NCBI RefSeq assembly: GCF_900172295.1
Contig: NZ_FWFL01000011.1
Coordinates: 61,076-125,075 of the forward strand
Length of the DNA stretch: 64,000 nt
Direction: 5' to 3'
DNA from: Roseovarius litorisediminis
GTDB taxonomy: Bacteria; Pseudomonadota; Alphaproteobacteria; Rhodobacterales; Rhodobacteraceae
Below the pieces are notes generated by a model. It was not told the origin of the DNA. It saw only the letters and a list, made by a program, of their open reading frames with translations, and searched no databases. Position numbers and translations under genes: made by a program. This document shows positions 34,682 to 44,521 of this stretch, piece after piece. Numbering within the stretch: the first letter of the stretch is position 1; every line of letters begins with the position of its first letter.

Positions 34682-36214
34682 TTAGAGGGGAATATTATCG
34701 TGCTTTTTCCATGGGTTGGACAGCTTCTTGTTGCGCAGCGAGGCAAAGGCACGGCTCACACGCATCCGGGTGCTGCGCGGTGTGATAACCTCGTCGATAA
34801 AGCCGCGTTCGGCCGCGACAAACGGGTTGGCAAACCGATCTTCATAGCTTTTGGTATGCGCCGCGATCTTCTCAGGGTCGCCCAGATCGGCGCGATAGAT
34901 GATCTCGGTTGCGCCTTTGGCCCCCATCACCGCAATCTCGGCCGTGGGCCAGGCATAGTTGAAATCGCCGCGCAGGTGCTTTGACGCCATAACGTCATAG
35001 GCGCCACCATAAGCCTTGCGGGTGATCACCGTCACCTTCGGCACGGTCGCTTCACCGTAAGCAAACAGCAGCTTGGCCCCGTGCTTGATCACGCCGCCAT
35101 ATTCCTGTGACGTTCCCGGCAGAAAGCCCGGCACATCCACCAGCGTCAGGATCGGAATTTCAAAACAATCGCAAAACCGCACAAACCGCGCCGCTTTGCG
35201 GCTGCTGTCGATATCCAGACAACCGGCCAGCACCATCGGCTGATTGGCCACCACCCCCACGGTTTGCCCCTCAAGCCGCATGAAGCCGGTGATGATGTTC
35301 TTGGCAAAGTCTTCCTGAATTTCGTAAAAATCGCCTTCATCGGCGATCTTTTCAATCAGCTCTTTCATGTCATAAGGTGTATTGGCATTGTCGGGGATCA
35401 GCGTATCAAGGCTCTCCTCTACCCGGCCCGGCTTGTCAAAGAACGGGCGCACAGGCGCTTTCTCGCGGTTACTCAGCGGCAGGAAATCGACCAGACGGCG
35501 CACTTCGGCCATTGCTTCGACATCATTTTCAAACGCGCCATCGGCCACGCTTGATTTGCGCGTGTGGGTGCTGGCACCGCCCAGCTCTTCTGCGGTCACC
35601 ACCTCGTTGGTCACGGTTTTGACCACGTCAGGACCGGTCACAAACATATAGCTGCTGTCTTTGACCATGAAGATGAAATCAGTCATCGCGGGGCTGTAAA
35701 CCGCGCCACCGGCACAGGGGCCCATGATGACGCTGATCTGCGGGATCACACCGCTGGCCATGATATTGCGCTGGAACACCTCGGCATAACCCGCCAGCGA
35801 TGCCACGCCTTCCTGAATGCGCGCGCCACCGGAATCGTTGATGCCGATGACCGGCGCGCCATTCTGAATCGCCATATCCATGATCTTGCATATCTTTTCG
35901 GCGTGGGTCTCGCTTAACGAGCCGCCGAACACCGTGAAATCCTGACTGAACACATAGACCATCCGACCGTTGATCGTGCCCCAGCCAGTGATCACACCAT
36001 CGCCAGGCATCTTGACCTTCTCCATGCCGAAATCAGTGCAGCGATGCGCCTTGAACATGTCGAATTCTTCGAAACTGCCCTCATCCAGCAGCAATTCGAT
36101 CCGTTCGCGCGCTGTCAGTTTGCCCTTGGCGTGCTGCGCTTCAATCCGGCGCTCACCCCCGCCCATGCGGGCTTCGGTGCGGCGGTCTTCCAGTACCTGA
36201 AGGATATCTTTCAT
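34682..36214 (-). CDS. pccB: Propionyl-CoA carboxylase beta subunit
   Basis: A 510-residue carboxyltransferase that moves CO2 from biotin to propionyl-CoA, giving (S)-methylmalonyl-CoA. The two crotonase-like halves are visible: [20 protein letters not shown] and [16 protein letters not shown] in the N-half, and [21 protein letters not shown] and [11 protein letters not shown] in the C-half. Together with PccA it makes an alpha6beta6 enzyme. It is the first gene of the pcc run and has two TTTGCAAA sites upstream, consistent with control by the PccR-type protein encoded at 43.1 kb. Confidence 0.97.
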   Translation of the reverse strand: MKDILQVLEDRRTEARMGGGERRIEAQHAKGKLTARERIELLLDEGSFEEFDMFKAHRCTDFGMEKVKMPGDGVITGWGTINGRMVYVFSQDFTVFGGSLSETHAEKICKIMDMAIQNGAPVIGINDSGGARIQEGVASLAGYAEVFQRNIMASGVIPQISVIMGPCAGGAVYSPAMTDFIFMVKDSSYMFVTGPDVVKTVTNEVVTAEELGGASTHTRKSSVADGAFENDVEAMAEVRRLVDFLPLSNREKAPVRPFFDKPGRVEESLDTLIPDNANTPYDMKELIEKIADEGDFYEIQEDFAKNIITGFMRLEGQTVGVVANQPMVLAGCLDIDSSRKAARFVRFCDCFEIPILTLVDVPGFLPGTSQEYGGVIKHGAKLLFAYGEATVPKVTVITRKAYGGAYDVMASKHLRGDFNYAWPTAEIAVMGAKGATEIIYRADLGDPEKIAAHTKSYEDRFANPFVAAERGFIDEVITPRSTRMRVSRAFASLRNKKLSNPWKKHDNIPL

Positions 36215-36279
36215 GGCGGTCCCCTTGCGATTTTTCCGCTACAATAGGCAAAAAACCACAGGTAACAAAGCAGAATCCC

Positions 36280-36332
36280 GCAAATTTGCAAAATATTGAA
36301 AACCCTATTTTGAATATATGTAAATTTGCAAA
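36280..36332. promoter_or_regulatory. Two TTTGCAAA sites between pccB and the MFS gene (candidate PccR/ScfR operator)
   Basis: TTTGCAAA occurs at 36285-36292 (within GCAAATTTGC) and 36325-36332, 40 bp apart, in the 170-bp divergent promoter region. PccR of Rhodobacter sphaeroides is reported to bind paired TTTGCAAA half-sites before propionyl-CoA genes. The same octamer occurs before the pccR gene in this window. Confidence 0.6.
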
Positions 36333-36384
36333 CCATCCCGCGTTGACATGGACATCACCATAGCGCCCTCCTACCCATTGGGTT

Positions 36385-37602
36385 ATGACCAATGACCTAC
36401 AGGTTCGGTTTCTCGACCGCACCACGCCACCGCATATAGCAACGCTTATCCTGCTTGCGGGAATTGCTGCGCTGGCGATGAACATATTTCTGCCCAGCCT
36501 TCCCGGAATGGCCAAGGAATTTGGCACCGACTACCGCGTGATGCAATTGTCAGTTGCGGTCTATCTCACGGTCAATGCAGTGCTGCAACTGGTCATCGGT
36601 CCGATCTCGGACCGGTGGGGGCGCCGCCCGGTTGTTCTGGCCGGAATAGTCCTGTTTTTAATGGCGACACTGGGCTGCGCCCTGTCGGGGAACGTATATG
36701 TTTTCCTTGGATTCCGGATGATGCAGGCCGCCATCGTCGTGGCCATGGTGCTCAGCCGCGCCATCGTGCGGGACATGGTACCGCAGGATCAGGCCGCAAG
36801 CATGATGGGTTATGTTACGATGGGCATGGCCGTTGTCCCGATGGTCGGCCCTGCCATTGGCGGCTTTCTGGACCAGTGGTTTGGATGGCAGGCAAATTTC
36901 TGGCTGCTGCTGGTGCTTGGCATGCTTGTTCTCTGGCTGATGTGGGCTGATCTGGGCGAAACCGCCCCCCTCAGCGGCCGCACCCTGGCCGGGCAGTTCC
37001 GCGAATACCCCGAGTTGCTGACCTCACCGCGTTTCTGGGGATATGCGTTTGCGTCAGGCCTGTCGTCGGGGGCATTTTTTGCCTATCTCGGGGGCGCCCC
37101 TTTTGTCGGGGACAAGGTATTCGGGCTGGAACCGGCCGAACTGGGGCTATATTTCGGCGCCCCTGCCATCGGCTACTTTCTTGGCAATTTCCTGTCGGGG
37201 CGGTTTTCCGTCCGGATCGGCGTCAACCGGATGGTGCTCTGGGGCACCATCGTAAATGCCGCCGGGATCGCGCTGAACCTTGCGTCGTTCTACGCAGGCC
37301 TGGGCACCGCTCTCAGCTTTTTTGGCCTGATGACCCTTATGGGTCTGGGAAATGGCATGACAATTCCCAATGCCACCGCCGGCGCCCTGTCCGTCCGCCC
37401 ACATCTGGCCGGCACCGCCAGCGGGCTGGCAGGTGCGCTGATGATCGGCGGCGGCGCGGCCCTCTCGGCCCTTGCAGGTGCGCTGCTGACCCCCGGCTCA
37501 GGTGCCTTTCCCCTGCTCTGGATCATGCTGGTCACCGCCCTGCTGGCCGTTGTTGCCATTATTCTGGTTATCAGACGAGAGCGCAGGCTGGCGCACCCCT
37601 GA
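36385..37602 (+). CDS. MFS transporter, Bcr/CflA-type drug exporter
   Basis: A 405-residue major-facilitator permease with 12 predicted helices. The first loop motif is GPISDRWGRRPVV, and helix 5 has the exporter motif C region GPAIGGFLDQWFGWQANFW, which places it in the DHA1/Bcr-CflA subfamily (proton-driven export of drugs or metabolites). ATG 36385 has no clear ribosome-binding site. It shares its promoter region with pccB, including the TTTGCAAA sites, so export of a propionate-related or acyl compound may be co-regulated; this is inference. After it, 37603-37847 holds no convincing gene. Confidence 0.88.
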   Translation: MTNDLQVRFLDRTTPPHIATLILLAGIAALAMNIFLPSLPGMAKEFGTDYRVMQLSVAVYLTVNAVLQLVIGPISDRWGRRPVVLAGIVLFLMATLGCALSGNVYVFLGFRMMQAAIVVAMVLSRAIVRDMVPQDQAASMMGYVTMGMAVVPMVGPAIGGFLDQWFGWQANFWLLLVLGMLVLWLMWADLGETAPLSGRTLAGQFREYPELLTSPRFWGYAFASGLSSGAFFAYLGGAPFVGDKVFGLEPAELGLYFGAPAIGYFLGNFLSGRFSVRIGVNRMVLWGTIVNAAGIALNLASFYAGLGTALSFFGLMTLMGLGNGMTIPNATAGALSVRPHLAGTASGLAGALMIGGGAALSALAGALLTPGSGAFPLLWIMLVTALLAVVAIILVIRRERRLAHP

Positions 37603-37847
37603 AACAACCGCGCCCCTGATTGGCCCAGGCTTATCGTCTGAAATCGGGTAGCCCAGGCAACGCCCGCTTCGCTGGTTTCGTGCAAGTCGACCGGTTTGCA
37701 CCTATGGCTGCCTTGCGGACAAAGCGGACATATTGATGTGCGGAGCAGTCTGTTGCCCTGGCGCATTTCTGTATCGGTAGCGTCGCAGGTCACCTGAAAC
37801 ACCAATACGTCGCCCCCAATCCTATCCGCGCGGGCGGAAAGTACGGA

Positions 37848-40256
37848 CTATTCCGCTGCTATTGCGTGTGTGTAATCGGATTGATCTTTAAATCGTGTCC
37901 ATCTCAGATTTCCGCGATAGCGCCAGGACAGCCTGCCTTCATCATCCATGGCGATGAGGTGAAGCCACCCGTTGTCAAAAAGCTCGCACACACCGGGATG
38001 GCGCGTGAGAATCTCGGACATTGCTTCGCGTGGTGCTTCGACGATCACAGACAAGCGCAGCGGATCGTGTTGCAACCTGCTGCCGTCATGGACTGATTGC
38101 CACGGCAAACCCGGACGCGGGGCGCCGTTGTTGCCCTCCAGAACTCCGATGCCACCCACCACATTATGCAGCAGCTTGTTGCCGCCACCGAACAGGGTCG
38201 GCGCCACGGTCGAGCCGTAATACTGAAGGCTGATCCAACTGGCGACGACCACAGGGGCGGTCATGATCAATTCAAGAACGCCGAACCCGTCATCGCGACG
38301 CCAGTCGTAGTTGTGTAGGAATGCCTGCCCGGACAGGTCTGCGCCGTCAGTGCGGTGGCGCGGCGCGGCGATAAAGGCACGGCATCCAGCCAGCCCCCAT
38401 TCGGGACGTGTTTCGGCCCAGTCCCGTGCCCGGTGTGGGACGGTCGCTGCTCCTGCCGCGCGCGGCAGACGTTGCGTGCGCTCTGCACGGGCGAGGCTCC
38501 CGGCCGCGGCCAGCCACTTTTTCAGCTGTGTGAGCCCGCCCGTTGTTTCACCATGCGGCAAATCCTGCTCGAAGAGGGTCACCTCGTCAGTCGTTGTATG
38601 GTGCATTGCGGGCAGGAACACCGTGTCCGAAGGGATGTCGATCCCGTTTTTACGCAACCCAAACTGCACGCCACGATCATTCAAAAGGCCAGCCAGAAGC
38701 CGGGCATTCACGTCCCCTGCGTAACCGCCACAGGCACCACACTGCAACGCGCTTTCGTGCGGATTGTTGGTCACGTCGGCGCCGTGACCGGTTAGCAATA
38801 CGATCCGCGCAAAATTGTCTGTAAGTGACATGGCGGTCAGCACTGACTTCGCCAGTCCAACACGTGTTTCAAGGTCGATTGCCGGGTCTATCCGGGGTGT
38901 AGGTTCTGCTGTCGCCTTGCCGCCAAGACCCAGCGAATCCCGAACCAGTTTCCCTGCATAGAGCGGCCCTGTGGCCTCCACGAAGGCAAAAGACGATACA
39001 GCAGCCAGCTTGAACCGGCCCCAGGCCCGCTTAGCCCGTGCGGTGTGGCGGCGGTCAAGATCGGCCTTCTTGGGTTCGGCCGCCTGTGATGTCATGCCGG
39101 GTTGCAAGAGAACCGGCCCGCGCAGTTCGGTCACATCCGAGCCGGCGGCCTTGTGCGCGCTGGCCAGCCCGAAGAACCCGGCAAAACCGATAGTCTCGAT
39201 GTTATTGTCCTGCGCTTCCAGTGCGCGACGGAAGACTTCGGAGCGAACGTCGATACAGAAGGCCGCTTGCACATCCGGACGGCCTTGGGCCTTGCGCGGT
39301 TTGCCCCGAAACAGCTTGTCTGCCAGAATACGCTGTTGTGCCCTTTCAGCGGCGTCCTGGAGCACCGCGTCGATGACAAGATCCCTTGAAGGAATGACAA
39401 GTGTCTGGTGGGCCGCGATAACCTCTGCCCAACGCGCCGCGATCTGCTCTTCATAGAGTTCAAACAGCGCTTCATCGAACACCATGCGGACAGCCAGAAG
39501 CTCGGTCACGGTGCTTTCCTGTTCGCCATCCAGTTCCGCCTGCCACAAAAGGTAGCGCCCGTATTGGGCCCATCCGCCCAGCGTCATCAGCCAACGGTGG
39601 AACGCGGTCGTCGCGGAACCGGTGGTCACTCCGAGCTTTTCCGAAGCGCGGCCTATGGCACGCCAATGCGACCGGTTGGTTTCAGCGACAAAGGCACAAA
39701 AGCCCGTCAGGCCCTGAATCTCGGGGGTCAGATCGCGCGAGGCGAAATCCCGCCAGGATTTGAAGGGCCCTCCGGTGTTGGCCTGCTGCCAGAGAGTCTG
39801 TCCCTGGTCAAAATAACTGGCGGCCCATGCTCCAATGCGGTCTTCGATCAGCCCCGGCCAGTCAATGCCCGAAACCTCCGCCGCCAACTCAGCCACAGTG
39901 GGAAAGGCCTTGGGCTCGGGTGTGTCATCCTCCAGAGCGGCTTTGATGTCCTGCAGGCCCAGCACATGGAACCGCCCTTCGACCGCAGTCAATGCATCCA
40001 GCAGGTCCGTTTCCGCGATTTCACCTGCGTCCAGTTTGCTGGCCCAGTGCGCGCGCGAAGGTGTAATCCGGGCGCCGCCCACCCGCGCCAGACGCGCAGC
40101 GGTGACCGCCAGGGTCTCACCGGTCTGGCCCAGGAAAGGGTTCACCGCAACATTCGCGGAAAGCGGGAAAAGCGGCGGGATCGCCTTGGCGACATTGTTG
40201 GCTTCGGCGACAAGTTCCAACAGGGCGGCGGGGTAGGACTCGAGTTTTGCAAACAT
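37848..40256 (-). CDS. dabA: DabA-type inorganic carbon transporter subunit (DUF2309)
   Basis: An 802-residue DUF2309 protein. DabA forms a membrane-associated complex with DabB that takes up CO2 and delivers bicarbonate, by a carbonic-anhydrase-like zinc site. The zinc residues are present: C and D in FCIDVRSE (about 333-335), H in LLTGHGADV (about 490) and C in ESALQCGACGG (about 504). ATG 40256 has AAAGGAAC upstream; 66 earlier in-frame codons belong to another frame's sequence. It lies 14 bp after dabB. Other members supply bicarbonate to carboxylases; here propionyl-CoA carboxylase and anaplerotic enzymes would be users. Confidence 0.9.
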   Translation of the reverse strand: MFAKLESYPAALLELVAEANNVAKAIPPLFPLSANVAVNPFLGQTGETLAVTAARLARVGGARITPSRAHWASKLDAGEIAETDLLDALTAVEGRFHVLGLQDIKAALEDDTPEPKAFPTVAELAAEVSGIDWPGLIEDRIGAWAASYFDQGQTLWQQANTGGPFKSWRDFASRDLTPEIQGLTGFCAFVAETNRSHWRAIGRASEKLGVTTGSATTAFHRWLMTLGGWAQYGRYLLWQAELDGEQESTVTELLAVRMVFDEALFELYEEQIAARWAEVIAAHQTLVIPSRDLVIDAVLQDAAERAQQRILADKLFRGKPRKAQGRPDVQAAFCIDVRSEVFRRALEAQDNNIETIGFAGFFGLASAHKAAGSDVTELRGPVLLQPGMTSQAAEPKKADLDRRHTARAKRAWGRFKLAAVSSFAFVEATGPLYAGKLVRDSLGLGGKATAEPTPRIDPAIDLETRVGLAKSVLTAMSLTDNFARIVLLTGHGADVTNNPHESALQCGACGGYAGDVNARLLAGLLNDRGVQFGLRKNGIDIPSDTVFLPAMHHTTTDEVTLFEQDLPHGETTGGLTQLKKWLAAAGSLARAERTQRLPRAAGAATVPHRARDWAETRPEWGLAGCRAFIAAPRHRTDGADLSGQAFLHNYDWRRDDGFGVLELIMTAPVVVASWISLQYYGSTVAPTLFGGGNKLLHNVVGGIGVLEGNNGAPRPGLPWQSVHDGSRLQHDPLRLSVIVEAPREAMSEILTRHPGVCELFDNGWLHLIAMDDEGRLSWRYRGNLRWTRFKDQSDYTHAIAAE

Positions 40257-40270
40257 GAGGTTTGTTCCTT

Positions 40271-41821
40271 TCAGGCTGCTGAGCGCTTGGACCGTCCGTC
40301 CAGAAGCTTGTCGAAGATCGCATTGGCATAAAGACCGTTGGTCAGGTGAACGCGAAGTCCGGCTGCCGCCGGGTGCGATGCCCACAGCGGGAATGTCGCC
40401 TGAGCCACGGCGACAAAGCCAAAGCTCACAAGCGCAAGGATGATGAGGGCCCACTCCAGGGGACCGGGGCTCGGGGTCGGGGGCAAGCTACCGGCGGTGA
40501 GAGACTGCGCGACGACCTGAAGGGCGAAATAGCTCACCGAAGTCACCAAGGCATAGATTGCAGTGCGCCGCATCAACGCGCGCGGTGCCGCATCGGCAAA
40601 GCCCTGCGCCAGCAGGTAGGCAACGCCAAAGATCAGGATCACGCCCAAGGCCATGGCCTGGATCGATTTCCCAACAAACCCCGGAATGGTGCCGACCAGA
40701 CCATAGATGACGATGGCAATGGCAAAGGCCTGCAAGACGTTGCGCGCACTTGGCACGGCAATCGGTCCGGGGCGGCGGATAGCCGCGACATTGCGCACGG
40801 CCTCCCCAGAACTGAGGAACGCATGCGCCTTGTACAGCGAGTGCGCCACGATATGCAGCAAGGCCAGCGGGAACAGCGCCAGACCGCATTGCATGACCAT
40901 GAAGGCCATCTGCGCGATGGTCGACCACGCCAGCGACGTCTTGACCGCCGGCTGGGTCAGCATCACCAGACCACCGAACAGCGCAGTGAACCCCCCAAGC
41001 ATGACGAGGAGTGCCATGACCCCCGGAGCCAGAAGCATCACGTCCGCGAACCGGATCAAGAGGAACCCGCCCGCATTGATAACACCCGCATGCAGAAGGG
41101 CGGATACCGGTGTTGGGGCCTCCATCACTTCGGTCAGCCAGCCATGTACCGGGAATTGCGCCGATGCCAACACTGCCGAGACGGCGATCAGCAGGGCGGC
41201 CACCATTGTCAGCCAGTTGGCTTCGATCGTAGTCAGGATAGTTTCGATGTCGCTGGTCCCGGTTGCGGTGATCAGCAGAATGACAGCACCTGCCAGAGCG
41301 CCTTCACTCAGCCGCGCGACGAGTGCTTTCTTGCGGGCGGCGCGCCGTGCAGTTACGCGCTCGGGGTAAAAGAGGAGCAGCCGGTTTAGCGACACGCTGG
41401 TGAGTGTCCAGGCCGCGAAAAGCTGAAACAGATTGCCCGACATTACGATGAACAGGACAGCCGCCAGCGTCACGGACATCCAGGCGGTGAATGCCCCCTG
41501 TCGGGCTTCTCCATCCATGTAGGTCTTGGAATAGCGCAGCACAATCCAGCCGATGAAGCTGACCAGCACCAGCATCACCGCGCTCACAGCGTCGAGCCGC
41601 ACGGACAGGCCAACGCCGTACAGTCCGATCAATGGCGATGTGCCGTCGCCTTTGATCACAAGGAGCGTTGCAGCCACCACCGCGACCACGAAGGCGGCGA
41701 AAGCGGCAGCCTCGGTCATCTGTGGCACCATTCCCGGACGGCGCCCCGGGTTTCGGGCCGCATGAAGTGCCGCCGCCAGCAGGACAAGTGGGCTGACAAG
41801 AGGCAAAAAGAGATAAGCCAT
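40271..41821 (-). CDS. dabB: DabB-type proton-channel subunit (NuoL/MrpA-like)
   Basis: A 516-residue membrane protein with about 13 helices related to the NuoL/MrpA antiporter subunits. LASAQFPVHGWLTEVMEAPTPV, split by VSALLHAGVINAGGFLLIRF, and HIVAHSLYKAHAFLSSG contain the conserved proton-path Glu, His and Lys residues. Paired with the DUF2309 gene 14 bp downstream, it is the membrane partner that couples carbon uptake to the proton gradient; it is not part of a complex I or Mrp operon. ATG 41821 has AAAAGGA upstream. Divergent from a LysR gene. Confidence 0.88.
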   Translation of the reverse strand: MAYLFLPLVSPLVLLAAALHAARNPGRRPGMVPQMTEAAAFAAFVVAVVAATLLVIKGDGTSPLIGLYGVGLSVRLDAVSAVMLVLVSFIGWIVLRYSKTYMDGEARQGAFTAWMSVTLAAVLFIVMSGNLFQLFAAWTLTSVSLNRLLLFYPERVTARRAARKKALVARLSEGALAGAVILLITATGTSDIETILTTIEANWLTMVAALLIAVSAVLASAQFPVHGWLTEVMEAPTPVSALLHAGVINAGGFLLIRFADVMLLAPGVMALLVMLGGFTALFGGLVMLTQPAVKTSLAWSTIAQMAFMVMQCGLALFPLALLHIVAHSLYKAHAFLSSGEAVRNVAAIRRPGPIAVPSARNVLQAFAIAIVIYGLVGTIPGFVGKSIQAMALGVILIFGVAYLLAQGFADAAPRALMRRTAIYALVTSVSYFALQVVAQSLTAGSLPPTPSPGPLEWALIILALVSFGFVAVAQATFPLWASHPAAAGLRVHLTNGLYANAIFDKLLDGRSKRSAA

Positions 41822-41914
41822 GATCGAGATCCTTTTAGTTTTCGCGGCCAAAGACCTTTGGAAACTGGTTAGGATAGAAGTTCTGGCAATAAAAATTCAT
41901 TGTTCTTGAGTTAT

Positions 41915-41933
41915 CGTTCCATTAAATAGAACG
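41915..41933. promoter_or_regulatory. CGTTC-N9-GAACG dyad in the dabB/lysR divergent promoter
   Basis: Perfect 5-bp inverted arms 9 bases apart end two bases before the LysR ATG (41936). The spacing fits LysR-type sites (inverted arms around an AT-rich centre), and a LysR bound here could repress its own gene. The element lies within the 114-bp gap shared with dabB. Confidence 0.45.
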
Positions 41934-41935
41934 TT

Positions 41936-42826
41936 ATGCCATTGAACTATCATCACCTCCGGTATTTTTGGGCGGTTGCGCATGACGGGAACCTGACGCG
42001 CACGGCACAGCGGTTGAACCTGTCGCAGTCGGCCTTGTCAGTTCAGATCAAGCAATTGGAAGAACGTCTTGGCCATGCTCTTTTCGAACGGCGTGGGCGG
42101 CAGCTTCACCTGACCGAGGCCGGACGCATTGCATTGGACCACGCGGATGCGATTTTCTCGACCGGCCAGGAACTTGTCGCCACCCTGACGGGCACCGTTC
42201 AAAGCCGCAAAGCGTTGCGGGTGGGCGCGCTCGCAACCATGTCGCGCAACTTCCAGATCGGTTTTCTGGGGCCGATTCTGTCTCGCATCGATGTTGAGGT
42301 GATCCTGCGCTCAGGCAGTCCTACTGAATTGCTTGAAGGATTGGGAACGCTCAATCTCGACCTGGCGCTCATGAACCGCCCGCCACCAGACGACAGCCTG
42401 ACACCGTACGAAACGCACCAGATTGGTGAACAGGACGTCAGCATCGTTGGTTCCCCAGAGAGGCTCGATCCGGACCGTCCGATCAGGGAACTTCTCCTCG
42501 ATCAGCCCTTTATTCTGCCCACGACCGACAGCAGCGTGCGCACCGCTTTCGACGCCATGGCCAGCCGGTTATCCGTGCGCCCGCAAATCGCAGCCGAGGT
42601 GGACGACATGGCCATGATGCGCCTTTTGGCACGAGAGGATATCGGGCTTGCGCTTGTAGCACCGATTGTTGTGAAGGATGAGTTGAACTCCGGTCGGCTC
42701 AAGGAAGCCAAAGAGCACCCTCTGATCAAGGAAACCTTTTTCGCCATCACGCTACGGCGCCGGTTCCCGAATCCCTTGGTCCAGGATCTTCTCGAGCGAA
42801 GTACCAGTTCCGCGTTTTTGTCTTGA
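41936..42826 (+). CDS. LysR-family regulator of the dab module
   Basis: A 296-residue LysR protein. The winged HTH fills residues 1-62 (NYHHLRYFWAVAHDGNLTRT, AQRLNLSQSALSVQIKQLEE), followed by the coupling helix and a periplasmic-binding-protein-like effector domain (about 90-290). The NYHHLRYFWAVA start is like the NhaR subgroup. It is divergently placed from dabB-dabA, so it most likely senses a signal related to inorganic carbon and controls the pair. The gene starts without an obvious ribosome-binding site, possibly leaderless. Confidence 0.9.
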   Translation: MPLNYHHLRYFWAVAHDGNLTRTAQRLNLSQSALSVQIKQLEERLGHALFERRGRQLHLTEAGRIALDHADAIFSTGQELVATLTGTVQSRKALRVGALATMSRNFQIGFLGPILSRIDVEVILRSGSPTELLEGLGTLNLDLALMNRPPPDDSLTPYETHQIGEQDVSIVGSPERLDPDRPIRELLLDQPFILPTTDSSVRTAFDAMASRLSVRPQIAAEVDDMAMMRLLAREDIGLALVAPIVVKDELNSGRLKEAKEHPLIKETFFAITLRRRFPNPLVQDLLERSTSSAFLS

Positions 42827-43068
42827 AGTGCAAACATGCGTGCAATCCGCAGACTGCCGAGCTACCAAAGGCTGTTCGACTTGCTGGGACCGGGAAATTC
42901 TCTTGCTTTGGCTTTGCCGACAAGATCGCTGCTTCTGCCAAATCAGAAATGGAAGCATGTCCGCTTCGGGTTCTTACCAGTCATCTGGCGCTTTCAGTCC
43001 ATTTATCAGCCCTACCCCCAGATGATTGCAAATTTCGGTCCAGGATTGGCATGGCTTGCACCCGACGC

Positions 43069-43106
43069 TTTGCAAATCTAACCTGCAATAATAGCTAATC
43101 TGCAAA
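43069..43106. promoter_or_regulatory. TTTGCAAA-type sites before pccR (candidate autoregulation)
   Basis: TTTGCAAA (43069-43076), CCTGCAAT (43082-43089) and TCTGCAAA (43099-43106) precede the pccR ATG by 14-52 bp. The octamer matches the sites before pccB, as expected if PccR controls itself. The remainder of the 294-bp gap 42827-43120 shows no convincing gene. Confidence 0.55.
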
Positions 43107-43120
43107 CCTGGGAACCCGCC

Positions 43121-44521
43121 ATGCCCCCTCAGAAACTCTATGCCGGTGCCAAACTGCGTGAAACCCGCCAACGCCTTGCGCTGACACAAAAGGATTTCGC
43201 GGCAAAGCTGGGTGTCTCACTTCCCTATCTGAACCAGATGGAGAACAACAACCGACCCGTCAGCACCACCGTGGTTCTGGCCCTGGCGCAGGAATTCGGC
43301 TTTGACGTGACCGAACTCAGCACCGGCGATGCCGAACGCATGGTCAGCGACATGCGCGAGGCCCTTGCCGATCCGGTTTTTGCCGATGATCCGCCCCCGC
43401 TGGCCGATCTGCGCCTTACCGCCTCGAACGCCCCGGCGCTGGCGCGCGCCTTTCTGGAACTGCACAGCGCCTATCGGCAGACCCACGAAAGGCTGGCCTC
43501 CCTGGACGAAGCCCTGGGTCGTGAAGATGCCCGCACCCAACCCAGCCCCTGGGACGAGGTGCGCGATTTCTTCCACTACTGCGACAACTATATCGACGCC
43601 GTAGACCGGGCCGCCGAACGGTTCGCGACCTCCTCGGAAACCCCCGGAAGCATCCGTGACATCGCCATCGCGCGCCTGTCAGAGATGGGCATCAAGGTCA
43701 GTTATTCCGACAGCCCCAGACTGCGGTTTTACGACCGGCAAACTGGCATGCTTTACCTGTCATCCCGCGCCCTGCCCGAAACCGTGACCTTTCAGATCCT
43801 GCTGCAGCTGGCGCTGCTGACGCAGGACAAACTGCTTGAGGCGACGCTGGATTTTGCCCGATTTCAATCGGATGCAGCCCGGGCCATCGCCAAAATCGGG
43901 CTTGCCAACTATTTCGCCGGCGCGGCCCTGATGCCTTACGGCGCCCTTCTTCGGGCCGCCAAAGAGTGTCGGCACGACCTTGAAATACTGGCAAACCGCT
44001 TTGGCGCCTCGATCGAACAGGTCTGCCACCGCCTGTCGACCCTGCAACGCCCCGGCGCCAAGGGCATTCCGTTCTTCTTTGTCCGGGTCGATCAGGCCGG
44101 CACGATCACCAAGCGCCACTCGGCCACCCTGCTGCAATTTGCCCGTTTTGGCGGGGCCTGCCCGCTGTGGAACGTGCACCGCGCCTTTGAAACCCCCGGT
44201 CGTTTCCTGCGCCAGCTGGCCGAAACCCCCGACGGCGTGCGCTATATCAGCCTGGCGCGCGACGTGTCCAAACCCGGTGGGTCTTTTGGTGCACCTGTGC
44301 GGCGCTTTGCCATTGCCCTGGGCTGCGAGATCAAACACGCCGAGGCGCTGGTCTATGCCGACAACCTGGACGTGACCAACGCCCGCGCGTTCGAACCGAT
44401 CGGCATTTCCTGCCGGATCTGCGAACGCACCGAATGCCACCAACGCTCGGTTCCGCCGCTGGAACGCCGCCTGTCGATCACCCCCGATGAACGCGGCGTG
44501 CTACCCTACAAGGTGGGATGA
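43121..44521 (+). CDS. pccR: Short-chain fatty acyl-CoA regulator (PccR/ScfR, XRE type)
   Basis: A 466-residue regulator. The N-terminal HTH (KLRETRQRLALTQKDFAAKL, then VSLPYLNQMENNNRP) is followed by an ImmA/IrrE-like helical middle and a C-terminal DUF2083 region with a cysteine cluster (CRICERTECH) near residue 443. This domain order is that of the ScfR family (RamB, MccR, PccR), whose members sense short-chain acyl-CoA and control propionyl-CoA or acetyl-CoA pathways. TTTGCAAA sites stand before this gene and before pccB, so I infer PccR. It overlaps the hydrolase gene downstream by four bases. Confidence 0.88.
   Translation: MPPQKLYAGAKLRETRQRLALTQKDFAAKLGVSLPYLNQMENNNRPVSTTVVLALAQEFGFDVTELSTGDAERMVSDMREALADPVFADDPPPLADLRLTASNAPALARAFLELHSAYRQTHERLASLDEALGREDARTQPSPWDEVRDFFHYCDNYIDAVDRAAERFATSSETPGSIRDIAIARLSEMGIKVSYSDSPRLRFYDRQTGMLYLSSRALPETVTFQILLQLALLTQDKLLEATLDFARFQSDAARAIAKIGLANYFAGAALMPYGALLRAAKECRHDLEILANRFGASIEQVCHRLSTLQRPGAKGIPFFFVRVDQAGTITKRHSATLLQFARFGGACPLWNVHRAFETPGRFLRQLAETPDGVRYISLARDVSKPGGSFGAPVRRFAIALGCEIKHAEALVYADNLDVTNARAFEPIGISCRICERTECHQRSVPPLERRLSITPDERGVLPYKVG

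Noticed and set aside
37290..37805. A minus-strand frame with CPLCPQGSHRC after the MFS gene
   Set aside because: The Cys-rich patch suggests a small zinc protein, but the frame runs into the MFS gene, has no good start, and overlaps a GTGCAA/TTGCAC dyad; likely non-coding.
42836..43081. An 81-codon plus-strand frame before pccR
   Set aside because: No ribosome-binding site or known similarity, and it covers the TTTGCAAA sites expected to be regulatory.
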